Below, piece by piece: positions 1 through 6,512 of a DNA stretch of 14,896 nt. The notes under the pieces are model-generated. The model was not told the DNA's origin, ran no database searches, and saw nothing but the letters and a program-made list of their open reading frames with translations. Location of the stretch: the NCBI GenBank assembly GCA_937982605.1, contig CALJLC010000402.1:1-14896 (forward strand), given 5' to 3'. This DNA is from an uncultured Gemmatimonadales bacterium. Lineage in GTDB: Bacteria > Gemmatimonadota > Gemmatimonadetes > Longimicrobiales > Gaopeijiaceae. Position numbers and translations under genes: made by a program. Numbering within the stretch: position 1 is the stretch's first letter; each line of letters starts with the position of its first letter.

Positions 1-675
1 AGCGCGGCCTCCGGCCTGGCGCGCGAGGTCAGTGCGGGCGGGGAGCTGGCGACGACGTACGAGGGGCGTGACGTGCACATCCTCGGCTACTTCGTCGACG
101 TGACCGCGGCTCCGCTCGTCGAGGCGGGGCGGCGCGCGGAGCGGCGCCGCGAGGAGCGCATGCGGGAGATGATCGACCGTCTGGCCGAGCAGGGCGTCGA
201 CGTGCCGTTCGAGGCCGTCGAGCGGGCCGCCGGCGAGGACGCGGTCGTCATCGGCCGACCGCATCTGGCGGCCGCGCTGGTCGAGTCGGACCACGCGACG
301 TCCGTCTCCGATGCCTTCGACCGCCTCATCGGAGACGACCACCCGGCCTTCGTGCCGACGCATCTGCTCGAGCCGGCCGAGGCGGTCGAGATCGTGCTGG
401 CGTCGGGCGGGATCCCGGTATGGGCGCACCCGCCCGGAGATCTGGTGGACCCGTTGCTGCCCGGACTGAAGCGCGCGGGGCTGCGCGGGCTCGAGGTCTA
501 CCGGCCTCGCCACCGGAAGAGCGAGGTGCTGCGGCTCGAGGCGATTTGCCGGAGCAGCGGGCTGCTCATGACGGGCGGGTCGGACTGGCACTCACCGGGC
601 GGCGGCGCCGCGCTCGGGGACTTCTGGGTGGACTCGGACGAGGTGGAGGGGTTCCTGACGGCGGGGGGGATGTAG
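1..675 (+). CDS. PHP-domain phosphoesterase (3',5'-nucleotide bisphosphate phosphatase / RNase AM-like), 5' truncated
   Basis: The frame is open from base 1 to TAG at 673-675, so 224 C-terminal residues are visible and the N-terminus, with the first metal-binding histidines, lies outside. The order of blocks matches the PHP family that includes E. coli YciV/Rnm: HILGYFVD near residue 26, a charged helix (RRAERRREERMREMIDRL), GRPHLAAALV near 85, PVWAHP near 139, and a C-terminal GSDWH near 193. The histidine of WAHP and the Asp/His pair of GSDWH are the expected C-terminal metal ligands. Members of this family hydrolyse phosphate esters of nucleotides or short RNA in the cytoplasm using two or three metal ions. 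The fragment converges on the S41-like gene with 22 bases between the stops. An internal GTG at 73 is unlikely to be the real start, because coding similarity to the family continues upstream of it. The family is well supported; the exact substrate is not. Confidence 0.85.
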   Translation, partial: SAASGLAREVSAGGELATTYEGRDVHILGYFVDVTAAPLVEAGRRAERRREERMREMIDRLAEQGVDVPFEAVERAAGEDAVVIGRPHLAAALVESDHATSVSDAFDRLIGDDHPAFVPTHLLEPAEAVEIVLASGGIPVWAHPPGDLVDPLLPGLKRAGLRGLEVYRPRHRKSEVLRLEAICRSSGLLMTGGSDWHSPGGGAALGDFWVDSDEVEGFLTAGGM

Positions 676-687
676 GGAAGCGCTTCC
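676..687. terminator. Short perfect palindrome between convergent stops (weak terminator candidate)
   Basis: GGAAGCGCTTCC is a perfect 12-base palindrome that starts directly after the TAG of the PHP gene and ends 10 bases before the stop of the convergent S41-like gene. It could form a small hairpin (4-bp stem, 4-base loop) in either transcript. No T-run follows on either strand, so a role in termination is only a guess from position. Confidence 0.25.
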
Positions 688-697
688 GGGCCTCCGC

Positions 698-2353
698 TCA
701 GCGTCCGGCGGGCGCACGGGGAAGCTCCCCGAGCCGCTCGGTCAGCCAGCGATCCAGGGCATACCGGAGGGGACGGCTGACCGTGGTGTCCCCCGGGAGC
801 CGCTCGAGCGCCTCCAGGTAGTGCGATCGCGCCTCCTCGAGCCTCCCCAGATCCTGGTACACGCTTCCCATCAGCTCCCAGGAGCGCGCCCGCTCGGGGT
901 AGTCCCGCATCAGCCACCGGTAGACGGTCAGCGTCCCGTCCAGACCGTCTTCCGCGAGGTCGCGTCCGAAGCGGCGGACGACGTCGAACGGCCGGCGGAA
1001 CGCGTTGGCGGGGTCGCCCCTGAAGTCGTCGTATGCCTCGGCGGCGCCCGCCATGCCGGCCGTCTCGTATCCCTCCAGGAGGGCCCTCCGGAGGTCCCGC
1101 GGCTCGTACGTGGCGATGGCTTCGAGGGCAGGGTCGCGTCCTCGAAGCAGGTCGTCCCGTGTGGTGAGCGCGGCGACCGTCGGCAGGACCGCTTCGGGCT
1201 GCGGGTCCGGGCCGAACGGCTGGAAGTACTGCGTCGCCCACGTGAAGCGGAGCCCCGAGTGGGGGGCGCGGTCGGTGAAGGGGTTCTCACCGTAGAGGTT
1301 CGGGCGCGCCCCGGTGGGCTCGCCGACCAGCACCGGGTCGAGGAAGCGGACGAGGTCACCGAGCATCACGATCGATGCCGACAGCGTCCAGCGTCCGGTC
1401 ACCACGAAGAACCGCGGGTCCGTCGACTCGCGCAGCGCCACCAGCGTACGGACCAGGGGAACCGTCGCGGCCGAGCTCCCGCCGACGTTCCAGCGCAGGT
1501 CGAGGACGAGACGACCGGCGGGCCGCGCGTCCAGTGAATCCGCGAGCCTGGCGGCGAACGCAGCGATCGACTCGTCGGGGGCGTCGCGAGCGGAGTTGAA
1601 CTGCACGTACCATGCGTCGAGGTCGTCGATCCTCTCGAACCAGTAGAGCCGGTCGCGATGCCGGAGGTATCGAGGGGGGTCGAACGCCCCGACGTCGTGC
1701 GGTGCCAGCCACTCCTCGATCGGCGTCTCTTCCGCGTGCACGGTGGTTCGTGCCGTGCGCCCGTCCGGCAACGTCAGCACCAGCTCCAGCGCGCCGTCCG
1801 GGCCCGCGAGTCCCAGCGCACCCGCGGCCTCGGCATGGCCGAGGACCCGGGGGGCGCTGATGCGGGCGGTCCACTCGTTCTCGCGGTAGAGATACCGGGA
1901 GGCTCGACGGACGGCGGACGCCGGCGAGATCCCGCCGATGGAGTCCACCCGCGCCCCGACGAGCGCCGCGTGCTGCTCGGAGGTCTCGCCGATGGCCAGC
2001 CCGTCGGCCAGCCACTCGAACCGCACCCCGTAGGGGCGGAACGCGAGCGGCCCGTCGGTCGGGAGCCTCAGATACGTGTGGGCGTCCTCGATCGACGCAG
2101 CCAGCGCGCTGAGTCCCATGACGATCTCGGCGTCGGTCGCGCCCTCGATCCGGGCAATGAGCGCTTCGGTCGAGTCCCGGAACGCGTCCTCGCGCGCGGT
2201 GTGGAAGGCGTCGACGTGATTGCGGACGAGCGCGTCCGCCACGTAGCGGATGTCCTCGCGCCACTGCTGCGGCGTCAGGCTCGCACCCTGCTGCGCGCGC
2301 AACGGCGCCGCCCAGCACGTCGCCAGGACCAGAGCCACCACCGTTCGTTTCAC
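698..2353 (-). CDS. Exported S41-peptidase-like protein with C-terminal TPR
   Basis: This is a 551-residue protein starting at GTG 2353, chosen because it places a basic, hydrophobic signal peptide at the very N-terminus (KRTVVALVLATCWAAPLRA, likely cut before QQ) and has a purine-rich GAGGGGGGGAGC just upstream. The open frame continues further upstream without a plausible signal. The middle resembles tail-specific protease (S41) relatives: LVLDLRWNVGG at 283-292, TLSASIVM at 323-330 where S325 fits the nucleophile, then VGEPTGARPNLYGE at 343-356. The lysine that forms the Ser-Lys dyad in CtpA/Prc (GKG motif) is not visible, as in some other annotated S41 relatives. Residues about 480-520 look like a TPR repeat (SWELMGSVYQDLGRLEEARS). 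It probably acts in the periplasm or outside the cell; whether it cleaves peptides is uncertain. It follows an AraC regulator on the same strand across 103 bases. Confidence 0.75.
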   Translation of the reverse strand: MKRTVVALVLATCWAAPLRAQQGASLTPQQWREDIRYVADALVRNHVDAFHTAREDAFRDSTEALIARIEGATDAEIVMGLSALAASIEDAHTYLRLPTDGPLAFRPYGVRFEWLADGLAIGETSEQHAALVGARVDSIGGISPASAVRRASRYLYRENEWTARISAPRVLGHAEAAGALGLAGPDGALELVLTLPDGRTARTTVHAEETPIEEWLAPHDVGAFDPPRYLRHRDRLYWFERIDDLDAWYVQFNSARDAPDESIAAFAARLADSLDARPAGRLVLDLRWNVGGSSAATVPLVRTLVALRESTDPRFFVVTGRWTLSASIVMLGDLVRFLDPVLVGEPTGARPNLYGENPFTDRAPHSGLRFTWATQYFQPFGPDPQPEAVLPTVAALTTRDDLLRGRDPALEAIATYEPRDLRRALLEGYETAGMAGAAEAYDDFRGDPANAFRRPFDVVRRFGRDLAEDGLDGTLTVYRWLMRDYPERARSWELMGSVYQDLGRLEEARSHYLEALERLPGDTTVSRPLRYALDRWLTERLGELPRAPAGR

Positions 2354-2456
2354 GCTCCCCCCCTCGATCGACCTCTTCACGCTCCGCCGAGCCGGAAGAT
2401 ACCGGGCGCCGAGCGTGCGGGGCTTGGACGAGTGCGAAACGCGACCGCCTCGCGAA

Positions 2457-3260
2457 TCAAGGGGCCAGGAGATCCGATACGAACTGTGGGTGCGAGAAGA
2501 AGCGCGTGGGCGCCTCGCCCGTGGCACTCCGGAACTCACGAATGAAATGGGACTGGTCGGCGTAGCCGAGCTCGTACGCGTGGGCCGTCAGCGACCGTTC
2601 GCCGTCCCGCGCCACGCGTCGGATGGCGGTGCGGACCCGAACCAGCTGCGCCAGGCGTTTGGGCGTCAGTCCGGTGCGGTCGCGGACCCGCAGCTGGAGC
2701 GTACGCGTCGAGACCCCGAGCTGCTGCGCGCACGCCGCGATCGATACGGCACCCACCCGACCTTCCAGGTAGCGGGACGTGGCTGCGACGAGCGGATCGA
2801 GGGTCGCGAGCGCGAGGCGGCGGCGGAAGAAGGCGTCGAGGTGCGCCGTCCGGCGCGTCCATTCGCGCTCCTCCTCGAGCCGAAGGGACAGCGCCGCCAG
2901 CTCGGGAAAGGCGCTGCCGTCGATCGGATCGGTGCCGACGGCTTCGGTCCGAAGACCGAGGAGGGACAGCCCCGCGCCACGCGTGAACTTCACCGCCAGA
3001 TACCGCGTGGGGCCTTGCCACCGGATCCGGACCGCCCGGGAAACGACTTCGTCCACGGTGATGCGTGGACGCGGGCGCCAGCGCCCGTCCACGAGGTCGT
3101 GGCGCGACCCACCGAGGTTGAAGGCCAGCTCCAGGTATCCGTCCGGGACGAGCAGGCCTTCGGACGCCCGCCCGGGTGCCACGTCGATCCGCAGCTCGCC
3201 GTAGCACCGGACGAAGTCCCGGAGGTCCGCGTGCGGCGGGCTTTCGCTGTAGGTGATCAT
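2457..3260 (-). CDS. AraC-family transcriptional regulator
   Basis: This is a 267-residue protein from ATG 3260; an in-frame GTG at 3296 would add 12 residues but has no usable ribosome binding site. The N-terminal part (about 1-125) resembles the ligand-binding half found in AraC regulators annotated as DUF6597, with PPHADLRDFVRCYGEL near the start and VPDGYLELAFNLGG at 38-51. The C-terminal 170-260 is a full AraC DNA-binding domain with two helix-turn-helix units: SIAACAQQLGVSTRTLQLRV (173-192) and the signature helix LGYADQSHFIREFRSATG (231-248), followed by PTRF. It presumably binds DNA as an activator or repressor. The next gene downstream on the same strand, the S41-like exported protein, is a natural target or co-transcribed partner, but nothing in the sequence proves it. 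The inducer cannot be inferred. Confidence 0.88.
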   Translation of the reverse strand: MITYSESPPHADLRDFVRCYGELRIDVAPGRASEGLLVPDGYLELAFNLGGSRHDLVDGRWRPRPRITVDEVVSRAVRIRWQGPTRYLAVKFTRGAGLSLLGLRTEAVGTDPIDGSAFPELAALSLRLEEEREWTRRTAHLDAFFRRRLALATLDPLVAATSRYLEGRVGAVSIAACAQQLGVSTRTLQLRVRDRTGLTPKRLAQLVRVRTAIRRVARDGERSLTAHAYELGYADQSHFIREFRSATGEAPTRFFSHPQFVSDLLAP

Positions 3261-3301
3261 GCGGCCGGCGTGCTCGAGAGGCGTCCGTACGTCCACCCCT
3301 T

Positions 3302-3322
3302 ACGACCGGGTGACGGGGTCGT
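3302..3322 (-). terminator. Weak hairpin downstream of thiE
   Basis: ACGACC (3302-3307) pairs with GGTCGT (3317-3322) across a 9-base loop in the gap between the thiE stop and the AraC start. There is no T-run after the stem in the direction of thiE transcription, so this is only a positional candidate for the end of the V4R-ruvX-mltG-thiE transcript. Confidence 0.2.
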
Positions 3323-3357
3323 GGGTTGGGAGGCCCGAGACGCGCCCCGAGCCGATG

Positions 3358-4134
3358 TCAGAACGGTGCGCTCGACGCGGCCAGCAGCCCCCGTACGGCC
3401 GCATCGACGTCGCGCGCTCCCATCACCGCGCCGATCACGGCCACCCCGGCGGCGGCCGTGTGGGTCCGGATCTCGGCGGCGCGCTCCGCGGTGACGCCAC
3501 CGATCCCGACCACCGGCGCCTCGACCGCCTCCACGACCGCCGCGAGTCCCTCCACCCCGATCACCGAGCCGGCATCGGGCTTGGAAGACGTGGCGTAGAC
3601 GGTGCCGCACCCGAGGTAGTCCGCGCCCTCGGCCACGAGCCGGCGCGCCTCCTCGGGGTCGTCCGTGGACGTCCCGATCAGGAACCGCTGCGCCGGCCCG
3701 CTCCCGCCCGGCCCGACCCCCCGTGTCCCGCCGCCGCTCCCGCGCCCCGCCCCCTCCACCGCCCGCCGTACCGCTCCGACCGGGAGGTCGTCCGGCCCCA
3801 CGTGCACTCCGTCCGCCCCGACCGCCAGCGCCACGTCGACCCGGTCGTTGACGAAGAGCAGGGCGCCGGCCGGCCGCGTGATCTCCAGCAGCGCGCGCCC
3901 CTGTTCGGCCAGCTCCCGAGCCGATGCATCCTTGTCGCGCAGCTGGATCGACGTCGCGCCGGCGGCCACGGCGGCCCGTACGACGTCGACGATGCTCGTG
4001 TGCCCCGCACCCGCCGCGATCCGCCGGTCCGTGATGACGATCAGCCGCAGCCGCTCCGCGAGCCCCGACGGCTCGCCGCTCGTGCCGCCGCGGCCACCCC
4101 CGGCCCGGGGGTCACCGGAGCGCGCCCCGCTCAC
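3358..4134 (-). CDS. thiE: Thiamine-phosphate synthase
   Basis: ThiE joins hydroxymethylpyrimidine diphosphate and hydroxyethylthiazole phosphate to make thiamine phosphate in the cytoplasm. The 258-residue product shows the full TIM-barrel signature: LIVITDRR (31-38), SIQLRDKD (62-69), FVNDRVDVA (94-102), GADGVHVGPDDLP (106-118), IGTSTDDPEEA (153-163), GTVYATSSKPDAG (177-189), GIGGV (210-214) and GVAVIGAVM (230-238). D97 and D116 match the magnesium-binding aspartates and K185 the conserved lysine. Two features make it longer than the usual ~210 residues: a Gly/Ser-rich N-terminal extension (1-25) and a Gly-rich insert (about 127-149) between the HVG-DDLP strand and the GTS strand. The start is GTG 4134, set by an AGGAGG five bases upstream that overlaps the stop of mltG. 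It is the last gene of a four-gene run, with no other thiamine genes nearby. Confidence 0.93.
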   Translation of the reverse strand: MSGARSGDPRAGGGRGGTSGEPSGLAERLRLIVITDRRIAAGAGHTSIVDVVRAAVAAGATSIQLRDKDASARELAEQGRALLEITRPAGALLFVNDRVDVALAVGADGVHVGPDDLPVGAVRRAVEGAGRGSGGGTRGVGPGGSGPAQRFLIGTSTDDPEEARRLVAEGADYLGCGTVYATSSKPDAGSVIGVEGLAAVVEAVEAPVVGIGGVTAERAAEIRTHTAAAGVAVIGAVMGARDVDAAVRGLLAASSAPF

Positions 4135-4139
4135 GGGCG

Positions 4140-4145
4140 CCTCCT
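4140..4145 (-). promoter_or_regulatory. Ribosome binding site of thiE overlapping the mltG stop
   Basis: On the minus strand the mltG stop TAG (4146-4144) runs into a perfect AGGAGG, followed by five bases and the GTG start of thiE. The ribosome binding site is thus made partly from the last codon of mltG. This fixes the GTG start and suggests translational coupling between mltG and thiE. Confidence 0.8.
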
Positions 4146-5163
4146 ACCGATCGCTCTCCCGCGCCTGCCGCGCGTCCTCCTTGGCGGCGTTGTGCTGCGC
4201 GAGCGTGCGGGTGAAGACGTGGGAGCCGTCCGGCCATGCCACGAAGAACATGAAGTCGTGCTCCTCGGGCTCCATGGCGGCGTCGATGGCCAGAGCGCCC
4301 GGCGAGGCGATCGGTCCGGGCGGCAGGCCGCGGTTCGTGTACGTGTTGTACGGATTGTCCTGTACCGAGTCGATCGCGGCATAGAGCAGGCGGGCCCGGT
4401 AGCCGCCCAGCGCGTAGATCACCGTCGGATCGGCCTGCAGAAGCCATCCGTCGCGCAGCCGGTTGTGGTAGACGCCGGAGATGCGGGGCATCTCGTGCAC
4501 CTGGCGCGCCTCGGCCTGGATGATCGAGGCGAGCGTGACGACCTCGCGCTCGGTCATGCCCGACGCCTCGAGCTTCGCGCGCCGCGCGGGCGTCCACAGC
4601 GCCTCGTACGACTCGATCATCGTCCCGATCACGTCGTCGAGCGGTACCCCGCGCGCAAAGCGGTAGGTGTCGGGAAAGAGGTAGCCTTCCACCGTCGGTC
4701 CGGGCAGGTCGTACCTGGCCACCAGCGACGGATCGCGCAGCGCCTCGATGACGTCGGCCGGCTGGTCGCCCGTGATCTCGGCGATGCGGGGCGCCATCTC
4801 CGCCACCTGGAACCCCTCGGGGATCGTGAGCGGCACGGTCTCGACCGTGCCGAGGCGCAGGCTGCGGAGCGCGCGGCCCATCGAGCTGCCGGTCTCGAGC
4901 CGGTACGTGCCCGCCTTGAGATCGCGGTCGGCGCGCCGGACGCGGACGTAGAGGTGGAAGAGCGCGGCGCTGCCGACGACGTCGTGCTCCTCCAGGATCT
5001 CCGCGATCCGGGGCGAGCCGGCCCCGGCGGGGATCTCGACGAGCACCGGCTCGCCCGGCCCGCCCGAGACGACCGCGAGAAGCACGGTGAGGACGATCAG
5101 CCCGACGGCCGCGCCCATCGCCTGCCGTCGTCGGCCGGACGGGAAGAACGGGCGGCCGTTCAC
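4144..5163 (-). CDS. mltG: Endolytic murein transglycosylase MltG
   Basis: MltG (YceG/YrrL family) cleaves nascent glycan strands at the inner membrane and works alongside class A penicillin-binding proteins; a PBP1A lies nearby at 6511-8724. From the GTG at 5163 the protein has 339 residues: a basic N-terminus, one membrane segment (about 17-34, MGAAVGLIVLTVLLAV region), a LysM-like part including VEIPAGAGSPRIAEILEEH, LKAGTYRLETGSS and IPEGFQVAEMA, VEGYLFPDTYRFARG, and the catalytic block LASIIQAEA, where E219 is the conserved catalytic glutamate. QADPTVIYALGG and NTYTNRGLPPGPIASPG complete the family pattern. The GTG is preferred because it overlaps the ruvX stop as GTGA with a G-rich stretch upstream; ATG 5190 would add nine residues but has no ribosome binding site. 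The family is certain; only the start is open. Confidence 0.93.
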   Translation of the reverse strand: MNGRPFFPSGRRRQAMGAAVGLIVLTVLLAVVSGGPGEPVLVEIPAGAGSPRIAEILEEHDVVGSAALFHLYVRVRRADRDLKAGTYRLETGSSMGRALRSLRLGTVETVPLTIPEGFQVAEMAPRIAEITGDQPADVIEALRDPSLVARYDLPGPTVEGYLFPDTYRFARGVPLDDVIGTMIESYEALWTPARRAKLEASGMTEREVVTLASIIQAEARQVHEMPRISGVYHNRLRDGWLLQADPTVIYALGGYRARLLYAAIDSVQDNPYNTYTNRGLPPGPIASPGALAIDAAMEPEEHDFMFFVAWPDGSHVFTRTLAQHNAAKEDARQARESDR

Positions 5164-5579
5164 CGCGCGACCCCCGGATTGTCGAGCCATGCCTGGAGGA
5201 TGAGCTGCGCGGCGGCGGCGTCGACCCGGCCCCGCTCTTCACGCTTCGACTTGGCGAGGCCCGCGCCGCGCACGGCGCGCTCGGCACGGACCGACGTCAT
5301 CCGCTCGTCGACCCACGCCACCGGCGCGCCGACGGCGTCGGAGAGGCGGGCCGCCATCGCCCGCACCTCCGCGCACCACTCGTTCTCCTCGCCGTCGAGG
5401 CCGAGCGGAAGCCCCACGACGAGCTGGCCGACCGCGTGCGCTCCGGCCAGCTCCACGATCTCGCGGTACGGTGGTCGCTTACCGGGACGGCGCGAGAGCG
5501 TCGGCAGCGGCGTCGCCACCGTGTTGGTGGGATCGCTCACGGCCAGGCCGATCCGCTTCTCGCCGAAGTCGATGCCCAT
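5160..5579 (-). CDS. ruvX: RuvX/YqgF-family RNase H-fold nuclease
   Basis: This is a 139-residue protein, the usual length for YqgF. It starts with MGIDFGEKRIGLAVSD, where D4 is the first catalytic acid of the RNase H fold, and continues with LVVGLPLGLDGEE (53-65), the VDERMTS motif (90-96, D91/E92) and the C-terminal VDAAAAQLILQAWLD (119-133, D120). Homologues take part in 16S rRNA 5'-end processing and have been described as Holliday-junction resolvases in some bacteria. The ATG at 5579 is chosen because the family begins directly at this strand; an upstream GTG in the same frame would add an unrelated tail. The gene lies 25 bases after the V4R gene stop, and its stop overlaps the mltG start as GTGA, so translation with mltG is probably coupled. 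Confidence 0.92.
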   Translation of the reverse strand: MGIDFGEKRIGLAVSDPTNTVATPLPTLSRRPGKRPPYREIVELAGAHAVGQLVVGLPLGLDGEENEWCAEVRAMAARLSDAVGAPVAWVDERMTSVRAERAVRGAGLAKSKREERGRVDAAAAQLILQAWLDNPGVAR

Positions 5580-5604
5580 GGCTCGCGTCCCCCCCACGAC
5601 GGGC

Positions 5605-6147
5605 TCAGAGTGCCCCGAGGGCCTCGTCCAGACCGGCCCCGTCGAGCAGGTGCCCGTAGAGGTCGTGGATCGCCGTCTCGGAGCCGAAGGCGAACTCGCA
5701 GGCGTCGTCTCCTCGGCCCCGGCAGTGCACCTCGAGCACCGCCACCGGCCCACCGGCCAGCTGCGAGAGCAGTCCCGAGAGGAAGCCGGCCGAAACGGCG
5801 CAACCGCTCTCGCTCTGGTTGCCGGGCGTCGACGCCTCGGCCCACTCGCGGCTGGACAGGATGCCGATCGCGCGGTGCGCCGCGCGATGCGAGAGCGCGC
5901 CCCACCCGCGGGAGTCGAAGTACGTCGACAGCTGGGTCCAGAAGCCGGAGGAGGAGAGTCGCAGCGCCTCCCCGCCCGACGTCCGGTTCAAGACGGGCGC
6001 GGCCGCGAGCCCGGCGGCGTATCCCGCCGCGTGCAGCGCGCTCACCATCTCGAGCGTCCCGACGTCCCGCTCCATCTCCACCCGGAGGGCGTCGAAGACC
6101 TCCACCGGCAGGGCGACTTCCCTGGGCGCTCCGTTTCTGCTGCTCAT
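5605..6147 (-). CDS. Standalone V4R-domain protein
   Basis: This is a 180-residue soluble protein without signal peptide or membrane segment. The C-terminal half carries the V4R (4-vinyl reductase) domain pattern: C116 followed by SAGFLSGLLSQLAGGPVAV (119-137), LEVHCRGRGDDACEF (138-152) with C142 and C150, and a short helical tail. V4R domains occur in BchJ-type proteins, in XylR/DmpR-like regulators and in heme- or small-molecule-sensing proteins; the conserved cysteines are often thought to bind metal. The N-terminal half (about 1-110) contains a helical segment with LHAAGYAAG, which fits the start of such domains, and no DNA-binding or kinase module, so the protein is a sensor or binding unit without an obvious output. 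It is the first gene of the run V4R-ruvX-mltG-thiE. ATG 6147 has only a weak GAG upstream. Function unknown. Confidence 0.7.
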   Translation of the reverse strand: MSSRNGAPREVALPVEVFDALRVEMERDVGTLEMVSALHAAGYAAGLAAAPVLNRTSGGEALRLSSSGFWTQLSTYFDSRGWGALSHRAAHRAIGILSSREWAEASTPGNQSESGCAVSAGFLSGLLSQLAGGPVAVLEVHCRGRGDDACEFAFGSETAIHDLYGHLLDGAGLDEALGAL

Positions 6148-6221
6148 GGGTCTACTCGGGGGGAATCTTCCGCTGCGAGCGGTGTATCACGGTCATAGTA
6201 CTCAACTTGCGCCCAACCGCC

Positions 6222-6229
6222 GAGGAGGT
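6222..6229 (+). promoter_or_regulatory. Strong ribosome binding site for the YtxH-type gene
   Basis: GAGGAGGT lies just before ATG 6232, with two bases between its end and the start codon. It is one of the best matches to the 16S rRNA tail in the window and supports this very short gene as real. Confidence 0.7.
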
Positions 6230-6231
6230 CC

Positions 6232-6477
6232 ATGGAATCCGATCGTGAGCGTCAGGCCTGGAGCTTCGTCACGGGGCTCGTGCTCGGGAGCGTGATCGGA
6301 GCCGGAGTGGCCCTCCTGACGACCCCGCAGTCCGGGCGTCGCACCCGCCGGCGCATTCGCCGGACGGCGAGGAGGATCCGCGGCTCCACGACGAACCGGC
6401 TCGACGAGCTGGCCGACGACCTGAAGGGCAAGGTCGACGAGGCCGTGGGCGCGGCGAGAGAGCGCCTCCCGGGCTGA
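6232..6477 (+). CDS. YtxH-type small membrane protein
   Basis: This is an 81-residue protein with one N-terminal membrane segment (about 11-30, SFVTGLVLGSVIGAGVALLT) followed by the diagnostic TPQSGRRTRRR, which corresponds to the APKSGKETR pattern of YtxH/gas-vesicle GvpP-like proteins. The remainder is a strongly basic stretch (37-50) and an amphipathic helix (DELADDLKGKVDEAV). YtxH proteins are small envelope-associated proteins, often stress-induced, without a defined biochemical role. It is divergent from the V4R gene across 84 bases and converges on the PBP1A gene with 33 bases between the stops. A strong ribosome binding site precedes the ATG. Confidence 0.8.
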   Translation: MESDRERQAWSFVTGLVLGSVIGAGVALLTTPQSGRRTRRRIRRTARRIRGSTTNRLDELADDLKGKVDEAVGAARERLPG

Positions 6478-6512
6478 CCCCCGGCCGCCGTACGGCGTCC
6501 GCGACCGCGGTC
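6478..6512. terminator. Two 10-base palindromes between convergent genes
   Basis: GCCGTACGGC (6487-6496) and GACCGCGGTC (6503-6512) are both perfect palindromes in the short gap between the YtxH-type stop and the PBP1A stop, the second touching the PBP1A stop codon. They may slow or end transcription from both sides, but no T-run accompanies them. Confidence 0.25.

Noticed and set aside
3253..6198. 981-codon plus-strand open frame across thiE, mltG, ruvX and the V4R gene
   Set aside because: It runs antisense to four well-supported genes, is dominated by Arg, Pro, Ala and Gly and shows no domain. High GC at codon third positions keeps antisense frames open.
6148..6231. CATAGT near 6194 and TTGAGT on the other strand as divergent promoter elements
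   Set aside because: No partner hexamer lies at 16-18 bases on either strand; promoters must exist here by gene order, but the sequence does not locate them.
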